64,000 nucleotides of DNA, taken from assembly GCF_963924675.1 (NCBI RefSeq), contig NC_089232.1, forward strand, positions 46,106,522 through 46,170,521, given 5' to 3'. Made by a program: the position numbers and the translations under genes. The DNA is from Phocoena phocoena. Taxonomy: Eukaryota; Chordata; Mammalia; Artiodactyla; Phocoenidae. Every line of letters starts with the position of its first letter. The first letter of the stretch is position 1. The notes beneath the pieces were generated by a model. That model saw only the letters and a program-made list of their open reading frames with translations. It was not told the origin of the DNA and made no database searches. Below, piece after piece: positions 45,321-57,719 of this stretch.

Positions 45321-47589
45321 CTTCCATGGGCTTTCACTTATCTAGGAAAGTAGTTTAGTGTGCTTTCTCTACTTTTCATTGGATTTCTTGCAGAATTGGT
45401 AAGAATTTTACTAAGAGGGTATCAATACTTGGATAATAAACTATTCTTAATAAATATGGAAGTATCCCTATGCAAGTCTATCAGTTATTTGCATCATTAA
45501 CAGTAAATAACCATGTCCTCATAATTTCAGGTCTACCACTATAAGAACATTATAGTTCCATTTGTATACCTACAGAATATTTTTGACAGGTAAATTAGAA
45601 CTGATTTTTCTGCTAAACTCCTTTAGTGAGATGTTTTTAATATTTTTCCTTTGATAGGAAAAAATAAATTACCACTATGTCCCCTTGAAACTCTGAAACT
45701 AAAACCTGTTGTTTCTTCTTGTTGGTGTGAAAATATGAACCTGTAAACTTGTGATATTAGCTATGACTAAGTACTTCCTCCCTATATTCCTGTTTTTCTG
45801 TCTTTTGTCTGAAAATTCATCCTAATTTAGTAGTATTCAGCAACCTGGTGCAGATTTCAGACTTGGGGAAAACTTTGGGATAAATTCTTATTATGCAAAA
45901 GTAAAACGTTTTAAGACCTGTAGAGGAAGTCAGTGGTTTTTTATGGAGAAGAGTGCCTCCTGTTAACAGTACAGGCACTAGTAGTTGCTGTTGGTGTAGT
46001 AGTCATGGGTATTACAGCAATTTCACATGAGACATTCTGTAGAGTTTTGGAAAAAATCATGCTGTTAGGTTTCCTGACCTAAAAATGATTCTTTCGTCTA
46101 AGAAGTTCACTGACATTTATTTTTATTAAACAAGAGTTAGCAATTATTTAGGATTTAATGTTAGTATCTTTAAAGCTTTACCCATAAAAACCTTTGAGTA
46201 GTTCTTACTGCTAGACTTCAAATCCTTCTTTTTCTCTATGTTGCACTTTCAGACCAAGGCAATCAGTAGTGTGGAGTTGAGGGATCAGAGAGGCTAGAAG
46301 AGCAGGAAGGAAGGGACTGTAAAATATCATACTGAGGAAAGAAGAGGCTGTGTTCTGGTTAAAAAATGCAAAAACTATCTGGGGTTCCCAAGCCTGTACA
46401 TACCAAAAAAATCCAGTTAAAATGATGAAATGAATGACAAAATATTTCTCCATTTTTTAGACAGATGGGCTCTGTGTTTAAGTGAATGTCTTAATTTTTA
46501 TTTAAAACTGTTGAACTGTGCTGTCATCAAAATCCTTCAAGTAACACATTTAAAGGTGTATATTTACTTTTAAATTATGGACGTTTTGCTTTCTTGTTTA
46601 AGACTTTCATATCCCAACGTGATACCTAATGTCAACACACAGAATACAACTTGAAATGCTAGGTTTTGCCTTTCTGTATGGCTTCTGTTGTTGTTATTCA
46701 GAAGGAGGAACTGTTAAGTCTTTTTTTTTTCCGTGTGGAAAGGAACTCAAGGAAGTTGATAAAGAGGATGGGAAAAGAAATATGAGTATCCTCCTTTTAA
46801 TAGTGATAAAAAGTATCTATTCTCTTTCTGTAATTCAAAAGTTGATAGCACTTTGGGGTTGTAGATAAATCATTAAGGGAGAGCGCTGGGACCTGTAGCC
46901 TACTACAAGAAAGGCCTGTTCTCTTTGGAATTCCAAAGGCAAATTTTATCTGGTAAAACTGGGCATATCAATTCATATTTTTTATCCATTGTTTGCATAA
47001 AAGTAATTAATATTCTCAATTTATGCTTCTAATCCCTAATTATGACCCATTTCTAAACTCTTGAAAACTTTGCCAAACCTTATCCTCTTTTCATTTTTTT
47101 CTTCCCACTTCCTTTTCCTCCATCTGGACTTCTGGTTTTTTCTAATATTGCCAGTGACTTGGAGGTTGTGGTCAAAGGCAGAAAAATAGCAAGGAATGAA
47201 ATGAAAAAACTCTTTTAGATTCTTTTTTCTTCTTAAGCTTGAATTTGAATTCAAATTTGGTGGGGTCCTCTGCTAAGACCAGCATCAGTTATGACCCAAA
47301 GACCATTTATTAGTATCTTCTCTGAAATGAGAGAACAGTACAAAGAAACAGTGAAGCTGAGAACAAGAGGGAAAGTAGGAGCTCCAGAACTTGGAAGATT
47401 TGCCTGATATTCATACAGTGTATCTCAAAAATGTATTTTTTCTCCCTCATTGCATGAGAACAGGACTACTCAAACTACTCAAACTTTGGTTGAAACCCGA
47501 ATTATGGGTCTCAACTTCCAGGGCATCCTCCCATTTGAAAGTGGTATTAATATATTATTTTAAGCATTAGAGTTATTTAAGTACTTAGC
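45321..47589. other. Repeat-poor stretch, no gene seen
   Basis: No exon, RNA gene or repeat recognised. Confidence 0.45.
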
Positions 47590-47800
47590 AATTAAAAGGT
47601 CATTGTCTTTGTAGTCAGAACTGGGTAAACTTTGTTTTCATCCTTATGAAAGAACTTATGGGCAAGATAGTTTTCATCTTTATACCTTAGTTTGTCATCT
47701 TTAAAATCAGGATGTAAATCCCCAGTTTGTAAGATTTTTGTGGATATTAAGTGGAAATAAGTATTTATAGCACACATAATACAGTTTAATAATTTAGTGT
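47590..47800 (+). mobile_element. MIR SINE
   Basis: 'cttatgggcaagatagtttt', 'ataccttagtttgtcatctt', 'taaaatcaggatgtaaatcc' and 'ttttgtggatattaagtgga' follow MIR order. Diverged. Confidence 0.65.
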
Positions 47801-49894
47801 TACCATTCTTAAGAAGAGCCTGATAAAGGATGAGGTATACTAGCACATAAGTAGAATGAGCAAAGTCACAAAATGTAATTCCTTTTTTTTTAAGTTCCTC
47901 CTTTTAGGGAGGGAACATTTTGTTTCAGCTATGAGAATGTAGTTATGTACCTTAATCACATTAGTGATATTAAATGGAAGTATGCATGTGTTAGTCTGCT
48001 TAGACTGCTTAGTGCCCAATGTCTAGCTGAAACAATTCAGTGAAAGAACTGGGTATTTACAAAGCTTGGATATTGGGATGATAAAGTAGTAGACTTTTTG
48101 GCTGACACTTCTTTCTTCCGGAGGTGTTGATGACCACAGCTGAGGTCCTGTCTACACAAAGGAGGGACAACATATTTGTGATTTGTTTGAATTAGTGTGT
48201 TTCTAAATCTTTGGGTTTACCCAGTTTCTAATGGGAGAATATTTTAATCTGTGTTTAATTGAAAGAAATAAAAATCTGTATGTTTGCCTTTTTTTTTTTT
48301 TTTTGGTGGTACTCTTGGTAGGCATTTAACCTCTGAGTGTTCTTTCTAATATAAAAACTGTGTGAAAACTGTGTGAATTGCCTTTTCATGTGCTTTCAAA
48401 AAATCCAAACTAAAATATATAATTTCTTGCCTCATTGGTTGACAGTGTTAGTCCTTTTATAAAAATCTCCCAGACTTGCTAAAAGTTCAAAATGACTGAG
48501 ATTAACTTGATCTATTGAAAATTCCCTTTAGAAATATTATTTTACCCAGACACAATGTCAAATCTCATGCCAACAATAAATTAGAGGTGGAAAGAACCTA
48601 TTACGTTATTACAACCATCCAAGTAGCAAGAAAGGAATGTGCCTGACAGTACATTATTTTGGTACATAATTTATCTCATAGCAACACTTGGAAGAACTTC
48701 CAAAGCTTATGCAAAATTGCCATGTGTCAGGGTGACTTATTTTTAATTTTTTAGCATTTATCTAAAGTGAAGAGTGTGAATGTATAAATTAGTCCATCTG
48801 AGTTGACACATGCAGAGTGAAAGGGAAAGAGCACTGGGGCAGAGAGGTTTTTAGATCCTACAGCCTGTGTTCAGTTCCATACCCTGTCACTTAATAGTCC
48901 TGCTAACACAGATGAAAGTACTGAGCTCATAACAGACACTCAATCGATGTAACTCCTGATATTTACTTATCTGGTATTTCAGTGATTTTGATCATAATCT
49001 ACATTTTATACCTTATACATATAGACACATACACATTTGGTAAGGTATACCAGAGAATGGCAGGACAATCTTTTAGAGGTGTTAAAAAGTTGTGCTTCTA
49101 AATAATTTATAGAAGTATTAAGATATTAATAACATCTCCAAAGTGTGAATATATGCTGACTCCTGATTCTCTAGTGGTTTCTTGCAGGTAGTTTTTTTAC
49201 TTTTTATTATCTTCTACAATATCTCTGGTGCAGTATTGAAAAGACACCTTAAAGGTTTGTGTTTTTTTTTACACACTATTTCTGTCATGGTATTGAAAAC
49301 ATACAATACTTAGAGTTGTTGAAGAAAAGCATTTTAAAATAAGAAAAGGCTCTAGTATAGAATTTTTAAATGTCTGGAGGCCTATTGGTTGACCTGAGCA
49401 CTCTATTTTCTATCTTTGAACTATGAATCTACTCCTAACTCTTCTCTCTGTGTCAAAAAGAATTTCAGGTGGCTCAATCGTTATCACTTTCTCCTATAGC
49501 TGTGTTTGAACTTAAGGCACCTACTTATTACTAGCCAGGGTATCTACAAGGTTCCTGCTTCTGTTTCAGAGGAATTCTCTCACACCCTGAAAGAGAATAT
49601 GCATGCCATTTTTAGGGTCAGATATCTCTGAGGGAAAATCATTAATGTAAATCTTTCCCTCTAACCTCCCATCTCCCATTAAGGACAATTTCCTTTTGCA
49701 GCCTTCATGTGCCTTGCTCATTACCACCTGTCGTTTTTTTAGGATTTTCTGGTTTCCAGGCACTATGCTAGATTCTTGAAGATGTAACAGATGAATGAAA
49801 TATGCTGACTGCCTTTAAGTCACTAATAGTCAATCTCTTTGAATCATTTCTTCCACTAAGTTTCTGTACCCTCTTTTGAGTGACATCTTTTTCT
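47801..49894. other. Repeat-poor stretch, no gene seen
   Basis: T-run at 48289-48304. A possible MIR trace at 48810-48960 ('ggggcagagaggtttttaga', 'cataacagacactcaatcga') is too weak to call. No exon is supported. Confidence 0.4.
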
Positions 49895-50270
49895 CCTATT
49901 AGATTTCTGTCTTCCACACCTTTGAGATGTCATTGGTCTCATGGCCATACATACCATGTGTACACTGACTACTCCCAAATGTATATCACTGGCCTCTTAT
50001 TTCCACGGAGCTCCAGTTCCTGTATGCAACATACTACTCCCTACTCGTTGTCTCCATGCATCTCAAAATTAAATCATTCAAAAATATACACTTGATTCCA
50101 CCTCTTCCAAACTTGCTCTTTCCACAGTTCTCTCCATCTCAGGAAATGACCTTTTCTTTTCTGTGGTCTGAGCAAAAAGGCTTGGAGTCTATAATTTTGG
50201 TTTTTGTAATTGTTATTAAATCTTGTTGCCTCTACTTTCAAACCACCACTACCACCCTAACCTGAACCAC

Positions 50271-51204
50271 TGTAGTACTTGTTTTCTTTGTTTTTTATAA
50301 ATTTATTTTTTATTTTATTTATTTTTGGCTATGTTGGGTCTTCTTTGCTGTGGACAGGCTTTCTCTAGTTGTGGAGAGTGGGGGCTACTCTTCGTTGCGG
50401 TGCACGGCCTTCTCATTGCAGTGGCTTCTCTTGCTGTGGAGCATGGGCTCTAGGCACGCGGGCTTCAGTAGTTGTGGCACGTGGGCTCAGTAGTTGTGGC
50501 TCGCAGGCTCTAGAGTGCGGGCTTAGTTGCTCCATGGCATGTGGGATCTTCCTGGATCAGGGATCGAACCCATGTCCCCTGCATTGGCAGGTGGATTCTT
50601 AACCACTGCACCACCAGGCAAGTCCCTGTACTTGTTTTCTATTGCTGCATAACAAGTTACCTTAGATTCATAGCTTAAGACAACATACATTTATTATCTT
50701 ACAGTTTGTAGGAAGTCTGGGTGTAGTTTTACTGTGTTCTCTGGTTCAGAGTTTTCCTTCCTTAGGCTCCAGTCCAGATGATGGCCTGGTCAACAGTCTC
50801 ATCTGAGGCTGAACTGGGGAAATGTAAGCTTCCAAGTGCCAACAGGTTATTGTTAAAAAAATTTCCTTGTGGCTGCATAACCGAAGCTTCAGTTTCTTTC
50901 TGGAGGCTTCCATTAACAATTCAAAGCCTTCTTCTGACTTTTGCCCCAAAGGCTTCTCCAACATGGCCACTTACTTCATGGCACCTTACTTCTTAAAGGC
51001 TAGCAAGAGGGAATCTCTCCACTGGCTCTGCTAGCAAGATGAAGACTCAGATATATGGCAAGGTAATCAGGCTAATGACATCCCATCATCTTTGCCATAT
51101 TCTGTTGGCAGCAAACAGGTCCTATACCCAAAAGAGGAGATTGTCCAAAGGTGTAGACACCAGGAGGCAAGGATCGTTGAGAGTCACCTTAGGGATTGTC
51201 TGCC
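50271..51204 (-). mobile_element. Decayed LTR (MLT1/MaLR-like), hosting a SINE
   Basis: After the SINE the text runs 'ttctattgctgcataacaag', 'gacaacatacatttattatc', 'ttacagtttgtaggaagtct', 'tctggaggcttccattaaca', 'atcatctttgccatattctg', the general order of an antisense MaLR-type LTR. It interrupts the L2. The subfamily is uncertain and no internal retroviral genes are present. Confidence 0.6.
50288..50627 (-). mobile_element. CHR-type tRNA-derived SINE (CHR-1-like, long form)
   Basis: Antisense, ending in the tRNA-derived head 'caccaccaggcaagtccc'. The B-box complement is 'atcgaacccatg'. Long body with 'ttcagtagttgtggcacgtg' repeats. A perfect 13-bp target-site duplication, gtacttgttttct, lies at 50275-50287 and 50628-50640. 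More CpG decay than the short-form copies. Confidence 0.95.
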
Positions 51205-51795
51205 ACAACTGTCATCTCTTGGTTAGATTTTTGAAATAGCCTCCTAACTCCTTCCTGCTTCTTCCCTCTCCCACCCTCATTTGATAGTTAGAATGATCGT
51301 TTAAAAAGTTAAGCCGTATCACATCATTCTAGGCTCAAAAACCTTAAACAGTTTTCATTTTATTCATAATAAAAGCCCAAGTCTTTATATGGCCATAAAA
51401 GATTTGAACGTTTACCTCTCTGATCGTACCTTCAGAGGGAACTGGTTATTCTTTTCCTGAAGTGCTTTTTCCTTGTTATCCATATGTATTATTCTCTTAC
51501 TTCTTTCAAGTCTTTGCTCGAACATTACCCTTTAAGTGAGGACTTACTAGGATCCCTACCCCCTATTTAATATTGTGACATTCAACTATTCCTCTTCTTT
51601 GCTCTGTTTTTCTCCTTAGTACTTTTTACCAACTGATATCATGTATAACTTTACTTTTTAAATTTATACTATGCATTGTTCCCACTTGAATATAAAATTC
51701 ATAAAGCATGGCTCCATGAGATCTGTTCTAGTTAGCTGTATTTCTAGCATCTAACTAGTGGACACACAACAAATATATGTTGAATAAATTAATGA

Positions 51796-52431
51796 TATAG
51801 CTCAGTTAGGCCTCAGTTCCTTAATATAGACTTCTTATTATCCAAATCCATGGAAATACTCACCTTATAAAAGTTCTATTAAAACCATTTTCTGTTCAAA
51901 TTTTTCTTTCATCTTTACAAGTTTATTCATGTATATAAATAATATATATAGTTTTACTGTATATATAAATTATATATATAGTTATATATAAGTTTTTATA
52001 TAGTATATATAATATAAATATGTAGTATTATTTCTCAGATCATTTTGGAAATTCTTGAGGATCGGAACAGTGGCTCAAACTTTAGAATGAGTTGTGTTGG
52101 TTTTCAGTAACTACTTGTTCATTGGTTTTGAAACTCACACATTAAGGACTGGTAGAGTGATATTTTAATATGTAACTTGAACTTTTTTGTAGAAGTCCTA
52201 TTTGGTTATCACATAAAAAAACTAAGCTACTTCAATCTGGGCTGTCAGAGGTTTACTTAGATAGGACTCTCATTGGCCGTGTTAACTGATCAAGAGTTTT
52301 TGCTACTATATGACAGTTAAGGAAGGGTCAAATAAGGTTCTATGTTAAAAATAAGGTTTTATTTTAAACAACTCAGAATAATAAACAATGAAGACTTTGA
52401 CGCGCCTTTTGCAGAAAAATTTTCTTTTTTA
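51796..52431. other. Gap with AT-rich low complexity
   Basis: Positions 51928-52030 are almost pure A/T with TATATA runs able to fold back. The rest shows no gene or repeat. Confidence 0.6.
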
Positions 52432-53455
52432 TTTTTAGAATGGCTTTATTGATGTATGATTGATATACAATAAATTTCACATATTTAAAGTAAACAGTTT
52501 TTTTCATTTTTGACCTCTGTATGCATCCATGAATTTTTACCACAGTCAAGATCGTAAACATATCCATAACCCCCAAAGGTTTCCTTATGGCCCTTTGTAA
52601 TTCCTCCATCTTCTCTTAAATGTCCCTCTGCTCACTGGTTCCCCAGAAACCACTGATCTTCTTTCTGTTACTACAGATGCATTTGCATTATTTGGGACTT
52701 TGTATAAATGGAATCATACAGTATGTGCTTTTATGTCTGGTTTCCTTTACTCAGCAAAATTGTTTTGAGATTTATCCATGTTTCTGTGTTCTTAGACCCC
52801 TTCTATTGCTGAGCAGTATTCCATTGAATAAATATGCTATAATTTGTTTCCATTCACTTTTTGATGGACACTTGGGTTGTTTCCAGTTTTTTATTTTTGC
52901 AAATAAATCTTCTCTGTATATCTGTGTCCAAGTATTTGTGTAGATATATACCAAACTGTTTTCCAAAGTGGTTGGAAATTCCCAGCAATGATGTGTGAAA
53001 GTTCCAATTGTTCCACATCCTCTCCAGCAACACTTGATATGGTCAGTCTTTTTGATTTTAGACATTCTAAAAGGTGTCAAGTTGTATCTCATTATGATCT
53101 TAATTTTCATTTCCCTGATTACTAATAATGCTGATGTCTTTTCACATACTTATTTGATATCTGTATATCTTCTTTGGTGAACTGTCCTTTTACTTCTTTT
53201 GCACACATTTTAATTGAGTTTTTTCCCTTATTATTGAATTTTGAGAGTTCTTTATATATCCTGGATAAAGTCCTTTATAAGACATATGGTTTGCTAATAT
53301 TTTCTTCTAGTTTATGAATGGTACTTTAATTTTCTTAACAGTGTCTTCTTTTTAACAGTGTCTTTTGAACAGCAGAAGTTTTAATTTTGATAAAGTGTAA
53401 TATATCAGTGTTTTTTTTTATAGTTCAGGCTTTTGGTGTTGTATCAGAACAATAT
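52432..53455 (-). mobile_element. Old L1M 3' half
   Basis: Antisense 3'UTR and ORF2 end: 'ggctttattgatgtatgatt', 'aacatatccataacccccaa', 'gaatcatacagtatgtgctt', 'gctgagcagtattccattga', 'atggacacttgggttgtttc', 'catcctctccagcaacactt', 'ctttatatatcctggataaa', 'gcttttggtgttgtatcaga'. Only short frames survive. Confidence 0.88.
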
Positions 53456-53670
53456 TTAAAATTTTTAAATGACATGATGAATTAAGAAGCACTGACTTCT
53501 TTAAGATATACTTTAATATAGAAATAATATACAAATCAAGAATTAAACTATAGCCCAGTTAGTTTCTATGTGCTTTGACCTATAAACAAATTTCATTGAA
53601 CTTAATGTATTGTGTTTCTAACTTTAACTTTTTATCTGCCTATCATTTATACACACGGGTATTTCCCTAG

Positions 53671-53909
53671 GCCATGTTTTCTTAACCTTGGTACTACTGA
53701 CATTTGGATCAGATAATTCTTCGTGGTGGGGGATGATGTCCTATGTATTTTAGGATGTTAGCAGTATCCTTGGCCTCTATCCACTAGATTCCAGTGGAAA
53801 CCTCAAGTTATGATGATCAAAAATGTTTCCAGATATTGCCAGTTGTCCCCTGGGTGTGTGTGTGGGGCGGGGGGGGGGGGCAGAATCACTCTTGGCTAAG
53901 AATTATTCT
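53671..53909. mobile_element. MER5A-like hAT-Charlie MITE
   Basis: 'ttcttaaccttggtactact', 'gacatttggatcagataatt', 'gcagtatccttggcctctat', 'ccactagattccagtggaaa', 'caaaaatgtttccagatatt', 'aatcactcttggctaagaat' follow MER5A in order. No transposase. It contains a 12-G run at 53869-53880. Confidence 0.88.
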
Positions 53910-55434
53910 AGTCTATTGTACTGATGGGCCTAATTCTGGTTCTCCCTCTCCCAGGCCACCAATTATATCAAGATAGATGTCCCTCTCTGAGCCCATACTC
54001 ATGTAAATAGGCCCCAAACAATACATTAATTTGTTCTTCAGTGGAATCCCTTTCCCATTTTCTACTTTAATGTGGGTGGACACGGGAAAACCATTTGAGT
54101 CCTTTCCCTGTGGTAGACACAAAGAATTCTAGGAGTCCTGTTATTTCTAATTCTGGAGGTGGTGATTTTCTACTTCTATAAGAGTTACCCAATTCTCTTG
54201 TTTTCCATCAGCACATACATTTGATACTAACTTGGACATGACTTTTTCTGATGGTTTACTTCAGATAGAGAATATATTAGTTGTCAGTTAAACTGACTCC
54301 TAGTTGAGAGCATTTGTGCAGTTTTAGCTCAACGTATAAATAAGTTTTTCTAAATTATACAGAAATAATAGAGAAAATTTTGAGGGCAAGCAGGAGGAGG
54401 AAAATACTTGTAAAATAATCACTATCTTATATATCACTTAATGTTATTCTTTTCAGTTTGTGATACCCATGGGCTTAATTTTTTCAAAAATATCCACTCC
54501 CTATTTCAGACCATTTATAAGTTTTAGAACATAATTTGGTATATTAAAGGATTTTCATTTCTCCATTGCTGGGGTTCCCGTGGAGAAGATTGGGAATATC
54601 TTCTCATTACCTGACAGAGAAATGATATTTCTACCATTCTGCAGGTTTCAGAAAACAGCTGAGCTTCTTGTCTTGCCTCACAAAAATATAAGATTTGAAT
54701 GTCATTTTTTCCTTTGGGAATGCAGATTTACAAGCGACACAGGATGCAGTTTGAAAACAAGACAAATGCCAGTGACAGTAGGAAATTTCTTGGAATAGGA
54801 GTCTGCATGAAATTGTTGGCTAAAACTGAACATCCCCTTTTGGCTGATATGCCACATTAAGAGACTGTTAGTGCAATTAAAGGATGCAACTCATCCTTTG
54901 GATGAAACTCATTTTGTTTTTAGAATTGACACCAAGTATTTTGATGTCAGTATTACCAGAACTACTCTGTACAGTGGTGATTCAAATAGTGATACTTAGG
55001 CCCTTCTGAAATAATAAATTTGGTAGTAAAACATTTATTTTCAAGACAGAGAAACGAATGATGTTTTGAAGACTTTAGGTCACAAAAAAGCATTACATTA
55101 TTTTACTGGGTGAGCCAATTGTCATTCACCCAAATTACAAGGCAAGTTGCTGGAAGAAATCATTTTATTGTAACATCATGCTGAATGTGGGATGGCATTT
55201 TTCAATTCAGACTGAGAAAGTTAGAGAAGAATGGTGATTAAACACTAGGAGTCACTGAGAGTGTGATCTGATTCCACAAACTGGCAGAAATCAGAACGGA
55301 AGTTCCTATTATCACTCTTTCTCTGACTACTTTTCTTTTGCCCCCTAGGGTGGGAAGATCTTTCTCCTCCCTCCCTTCCTCTTTACTTTACTTTCTTCCT
55401 TTCTTCCCTCCTTCCTTTTCCTATTCAAGATATC
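53910..55434. other. Non-repetitive stretch, no gene seen
   Basis: No exon, RNA gene or repeat recognised. A TTCC-rich tract lies at 55370-55425. Confidence 0.45.
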
Positions 55435-55684
55435 AAGGAACAGAAATTCTTTTTTTTTGAATTTTTTAATTGAATTTAATTAATTTATTTTTTATACAGC
55501 AGGTTCTTATTAGTTATCTATTTTATACAGATTAGCTTATATATGTCAATCCCAATCTCCCAATTCATCCCACCACCACCTCCACCCCCCCCCCCCCACT
55601 TTCCCCCCTTGGTGTCCATATGTTGGTTTTCTACATCTGTGTCTTTATTTCTGCCTTGCAAACCAGTTCATCTGTACCATTTTT

Positions 55685-56012
55685 CTAAATTCCACATATA
55701 TGTGTTAATATATGATATTTGTTTTTCCCTTTCTGACTTACTTCACTCTGTATGACAGTCTCTAGGTCCAACCACATCTCTACAAATGACTCAGTTTTGC
55801 TCCTTTTTATGGCTGAGTAGTATTCCATTGTACATATGTACCACATCTTCTTTATCCATTTTTCTGTCGATGGGTATTTAGGTTGCTTCCATGACCTGGC
55901 TGTTGTAAATAGGGCTGCAGTGAACACTGGGGTGCATGTGTCTTTTTGAATTATGGTTTTCTCAGGGTATATGCCCAGTAGTGGGATTGCTGTGTCATAT
56001 GGTAATTCTATT
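55685..56012 (-). pseudogene. L1 ORF2 C-terminal end (direct arm)
   Basis: The last about 105 codons of ORF2p are open on the minus strand: [20 protein letters not shown], then KWIKKMWYICTMEYYSAIKR and SEVSQKGKNKYHILTHICGI, stop at 55685. It has no start of its own; an upstream ATG borrowed from the inverted arm opens the frame. Confidence 0.9.
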
Positions 56013-56703
56013 AACATAGGAAGAACACTCTTTGACATAAGTCACAGCAAGATCTTTTTTGACCCACCTTCTAGAGTAGTGGAAATAAAAACAAAAATAA
56101 ACAAATGGGACCTAATGAAACTTAAAAGCTTTTGCACAGCAAAGGAAACCATAAACAAGATGAAAAGACAACCCTTAGAATGGGAGAAAATATTTGCCAA
56201 TGAATCAACAGATAAAGGATTAATCTCCAAAATATACAAACAGCTCATGCAGCTCAATATCAAAAAACCAAACAACCCAATCCAAAAATGGAAGGAAGAC
56301 CTAAATAGACATTTCTCCGAAGAAGACATAGAGATTGCCAACAAGTGCATGAAAAGATACTCAACACCACTAATCGTTAGAGAAATGCAAATCAAAACCA
56401 CAATGAGGTATCAACTCACACTGGTCAGAATAGCCATCAACAAAAAAATCTACAAACAATAAATGCTGGAGAGGGTGTGGAGAAAAGGGAACCCTCTTGC
56501 ATTGTAGGTGGGAATGTAAATTGATACAGCCACTATGGAGAACAGTATGGAGGTTCCTTAAAAATCTAAAAATAGAATTACCATGTGATCCAGCAATCCT
56601 ACTACTGGGCATATACCCAGAGAAAACCATAATTCAAAAAGACACATGCACCCCAATGTTCATTGCAGCACTATTTACAATAGCCAGGTCATGGAAGCAA
56701 CCT
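56013..56703 (+). pseudogene. L1 ORF2 C-terminal region (inverted arm)
   Basis: Sense ORF2 from [20 protein letters not shown] through [18 protein letters not shown] and [20 protein letters not shown] up to about 56462. After frame changes, [19 protein letters not shown] and the segment shared with the direct arm follow, ending SWKQPK. The Cys-rich motif is disrupted by a frame change and stop near 56462-56500. Non-functional. Confidence 0.9.
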
Positions 56704-56821
56704 AAGGAATGGAAATTCTGTTTTAAAATTTTGTTCTCTCTATTTAACCTTAATTTTTTCTCCTCACATGATTTCTTGTATAGTAATTGGAGTTTGTGAT
56801 AAAGATACCATAACTATTGAT

Positions 56822-57000
56822 AATAAGGACCTACTGCATATCACAGGGAACTCTTCTCAATACTCTGTAATGACCTACATGGGAAAAGAATCTTTAAAAG
56901 AGTGGATATATGTATATGTATAACTGATTCACTTTGCTGTACAGCAGAAACTAACAGAACATTGTAAATCAACTATACTCCAATAAAAATTTTTTTAAAA
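56822..57000 (+). mobile_element. L1 3' terminal fragment
   Basis: 'aaggacctactgcatatcac', 'aatactctgtaatgacctac', 'ctgattcactttgctgtaca', 'gcagaaactaacagaacatt' and 'actatactccaataaaaa', with an A/T-rich tail. Same family end as 7850-7980 and 40926-41085. Confidence 0.9.
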
Positions 57001-57371
57001 GATACTAGGAACACAAAGAAATTAGCCAACTATATCTCAGAAGCAGCATTGACTGTTTCTGCTTCTGGTTAGCTGTTTTGCACTTTTCTTTCTAATTGGT
57101 TTCAAAACTAGTCCTACTTAGGCCGCTGGGGTCCATTGTCACAAAAGGAAAATCAGTAGTCACATACTACCATGGAAAGCCAGAAACAAATGTGTGTTAC
57201 CTCTCAATTCTTATTTAGGAAATGGAGAATCATGTTATATTTTGGAATAAATAGGTCATATGGCTCAGTATAGCATGTTTATGCACCAAATTACTTAGTA
57301 AGCAAGGCTGCTAACGTATTTCAGTGGACTTGTGTACAGTAAAACATAAAAACGTGCCTACTTGTCTTACT
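57001..57371. other. Unannotated gap
   Basis: No gene or repeat recognised. Confidence 0.45.
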
Positions 57372-57520
57372 AGAAGGAGGCAGTGTGATGGGCTTTTCCT
57401 AGCTCACATGATTTAACTTCTTCAGGGCTCATTTGTCTCATAGAAGATAGAAATAATAGCTCCTTCCTTGCAACTTTACAAGATTAAATGAGGTAATACA
57501 TCTAAGGCAGACTATTCTAT
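57372..57520 (+). mobile_element. MIR SINE
   Basis: 'gctcatttgtctcatagaag', 'atagaaataatagctccttc' and 'gattaaatgaggtaatacat' match the MIR core and 3' part. Confidence 0.75.
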
Positions 57521-57524
57521 AAGC

Positions 57525-57705
57525 TCCAGAATCAGAACTGTGTTTATTTTTGGTTCTGTCATTTGTGATTGTCATAATATTTAACCTTTTTAAGCCTCTG
57601 AGTAATCATCTATAAATAGGGATTGTTCTCAAGAGTGAATGAGATAATATAAACTGGGCACTTAGAAAGGCTTCTGTAACATGTGTGATTATAAATGTTA
57701 TCGCA
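57525..57705 (+). mobile_element. MIR SINE (second, adjacent copy)
   Basis: 'aagctccagaatcagaactg', 'taacctttttaagcctctga', 'gtaatcatctataaataggg', 'gagtgaatgagataatataa' and 'ctgggcacttagaaaggctt' give a nearly whole MIR in the same orientation as the preceding copy. Confidence 0.8.
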
Positions 57706-57719
57706 TAACAGTGTTATCC

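Larger units (their letters stand above)
49895..51795 (+). mobile_element. L2 LINE, split by an LTR and a SINE (49895-50270 and 51205-51795)
   Basis: Left part: 'gactactcccaaatgtatat', 'cactggcctcttatttccac', 'ggagctccagttcctgtatg', 'cttgattccacctcttccaa', 'aaatcttgttgcctctactt', 'ccaccactaccaccctaacc'. Right part: 'gaaatagcctcctaactcct', 'ataaaagcccaagtctttat', 'actagtggacacacaacaaa', 'tatgttgaataaattaatga'. The two halves join in consensus order. Confidence 0.87.
55451..56703 (-). mobile_element. L1 with 5' inversion and duplicated arms, lineage B
   Basis: 55451-56012 is antisense L1 (T-run, lineage-B 3'UTR, ORF2 end). At 56012/56013 it flips to sense-strand ORF2 (56013-56703). A 16-bp duplication, aaggaacagaaattct (55435-55450) versus aaggaatggaaattct (56704-56719), 14 of 16 identical, flanks the whole. 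Both arms contain the same stretch of ORF2: 55881-56012 is the reverse complement of 56571-56702, with 9 mismatches in 132 bases by hand count. A 13-C run lies at 55585-55597. Confidence 0.92.

Noticed and set aside
50369..50602. 77-codon Gly/Cys-rich frame.
   Set aside because: Translated antisense CHR SINE.
55581..55600. 13-C run, considered as a functional G-quadruplex-type element with the 12-G run at 53869-53880.
   Set aside because: Each is a homopolymer slippage tract inside a repeat (an L1 3'UTR and MER5A). No further G-runs in the spacing of a quadruplex were seen.
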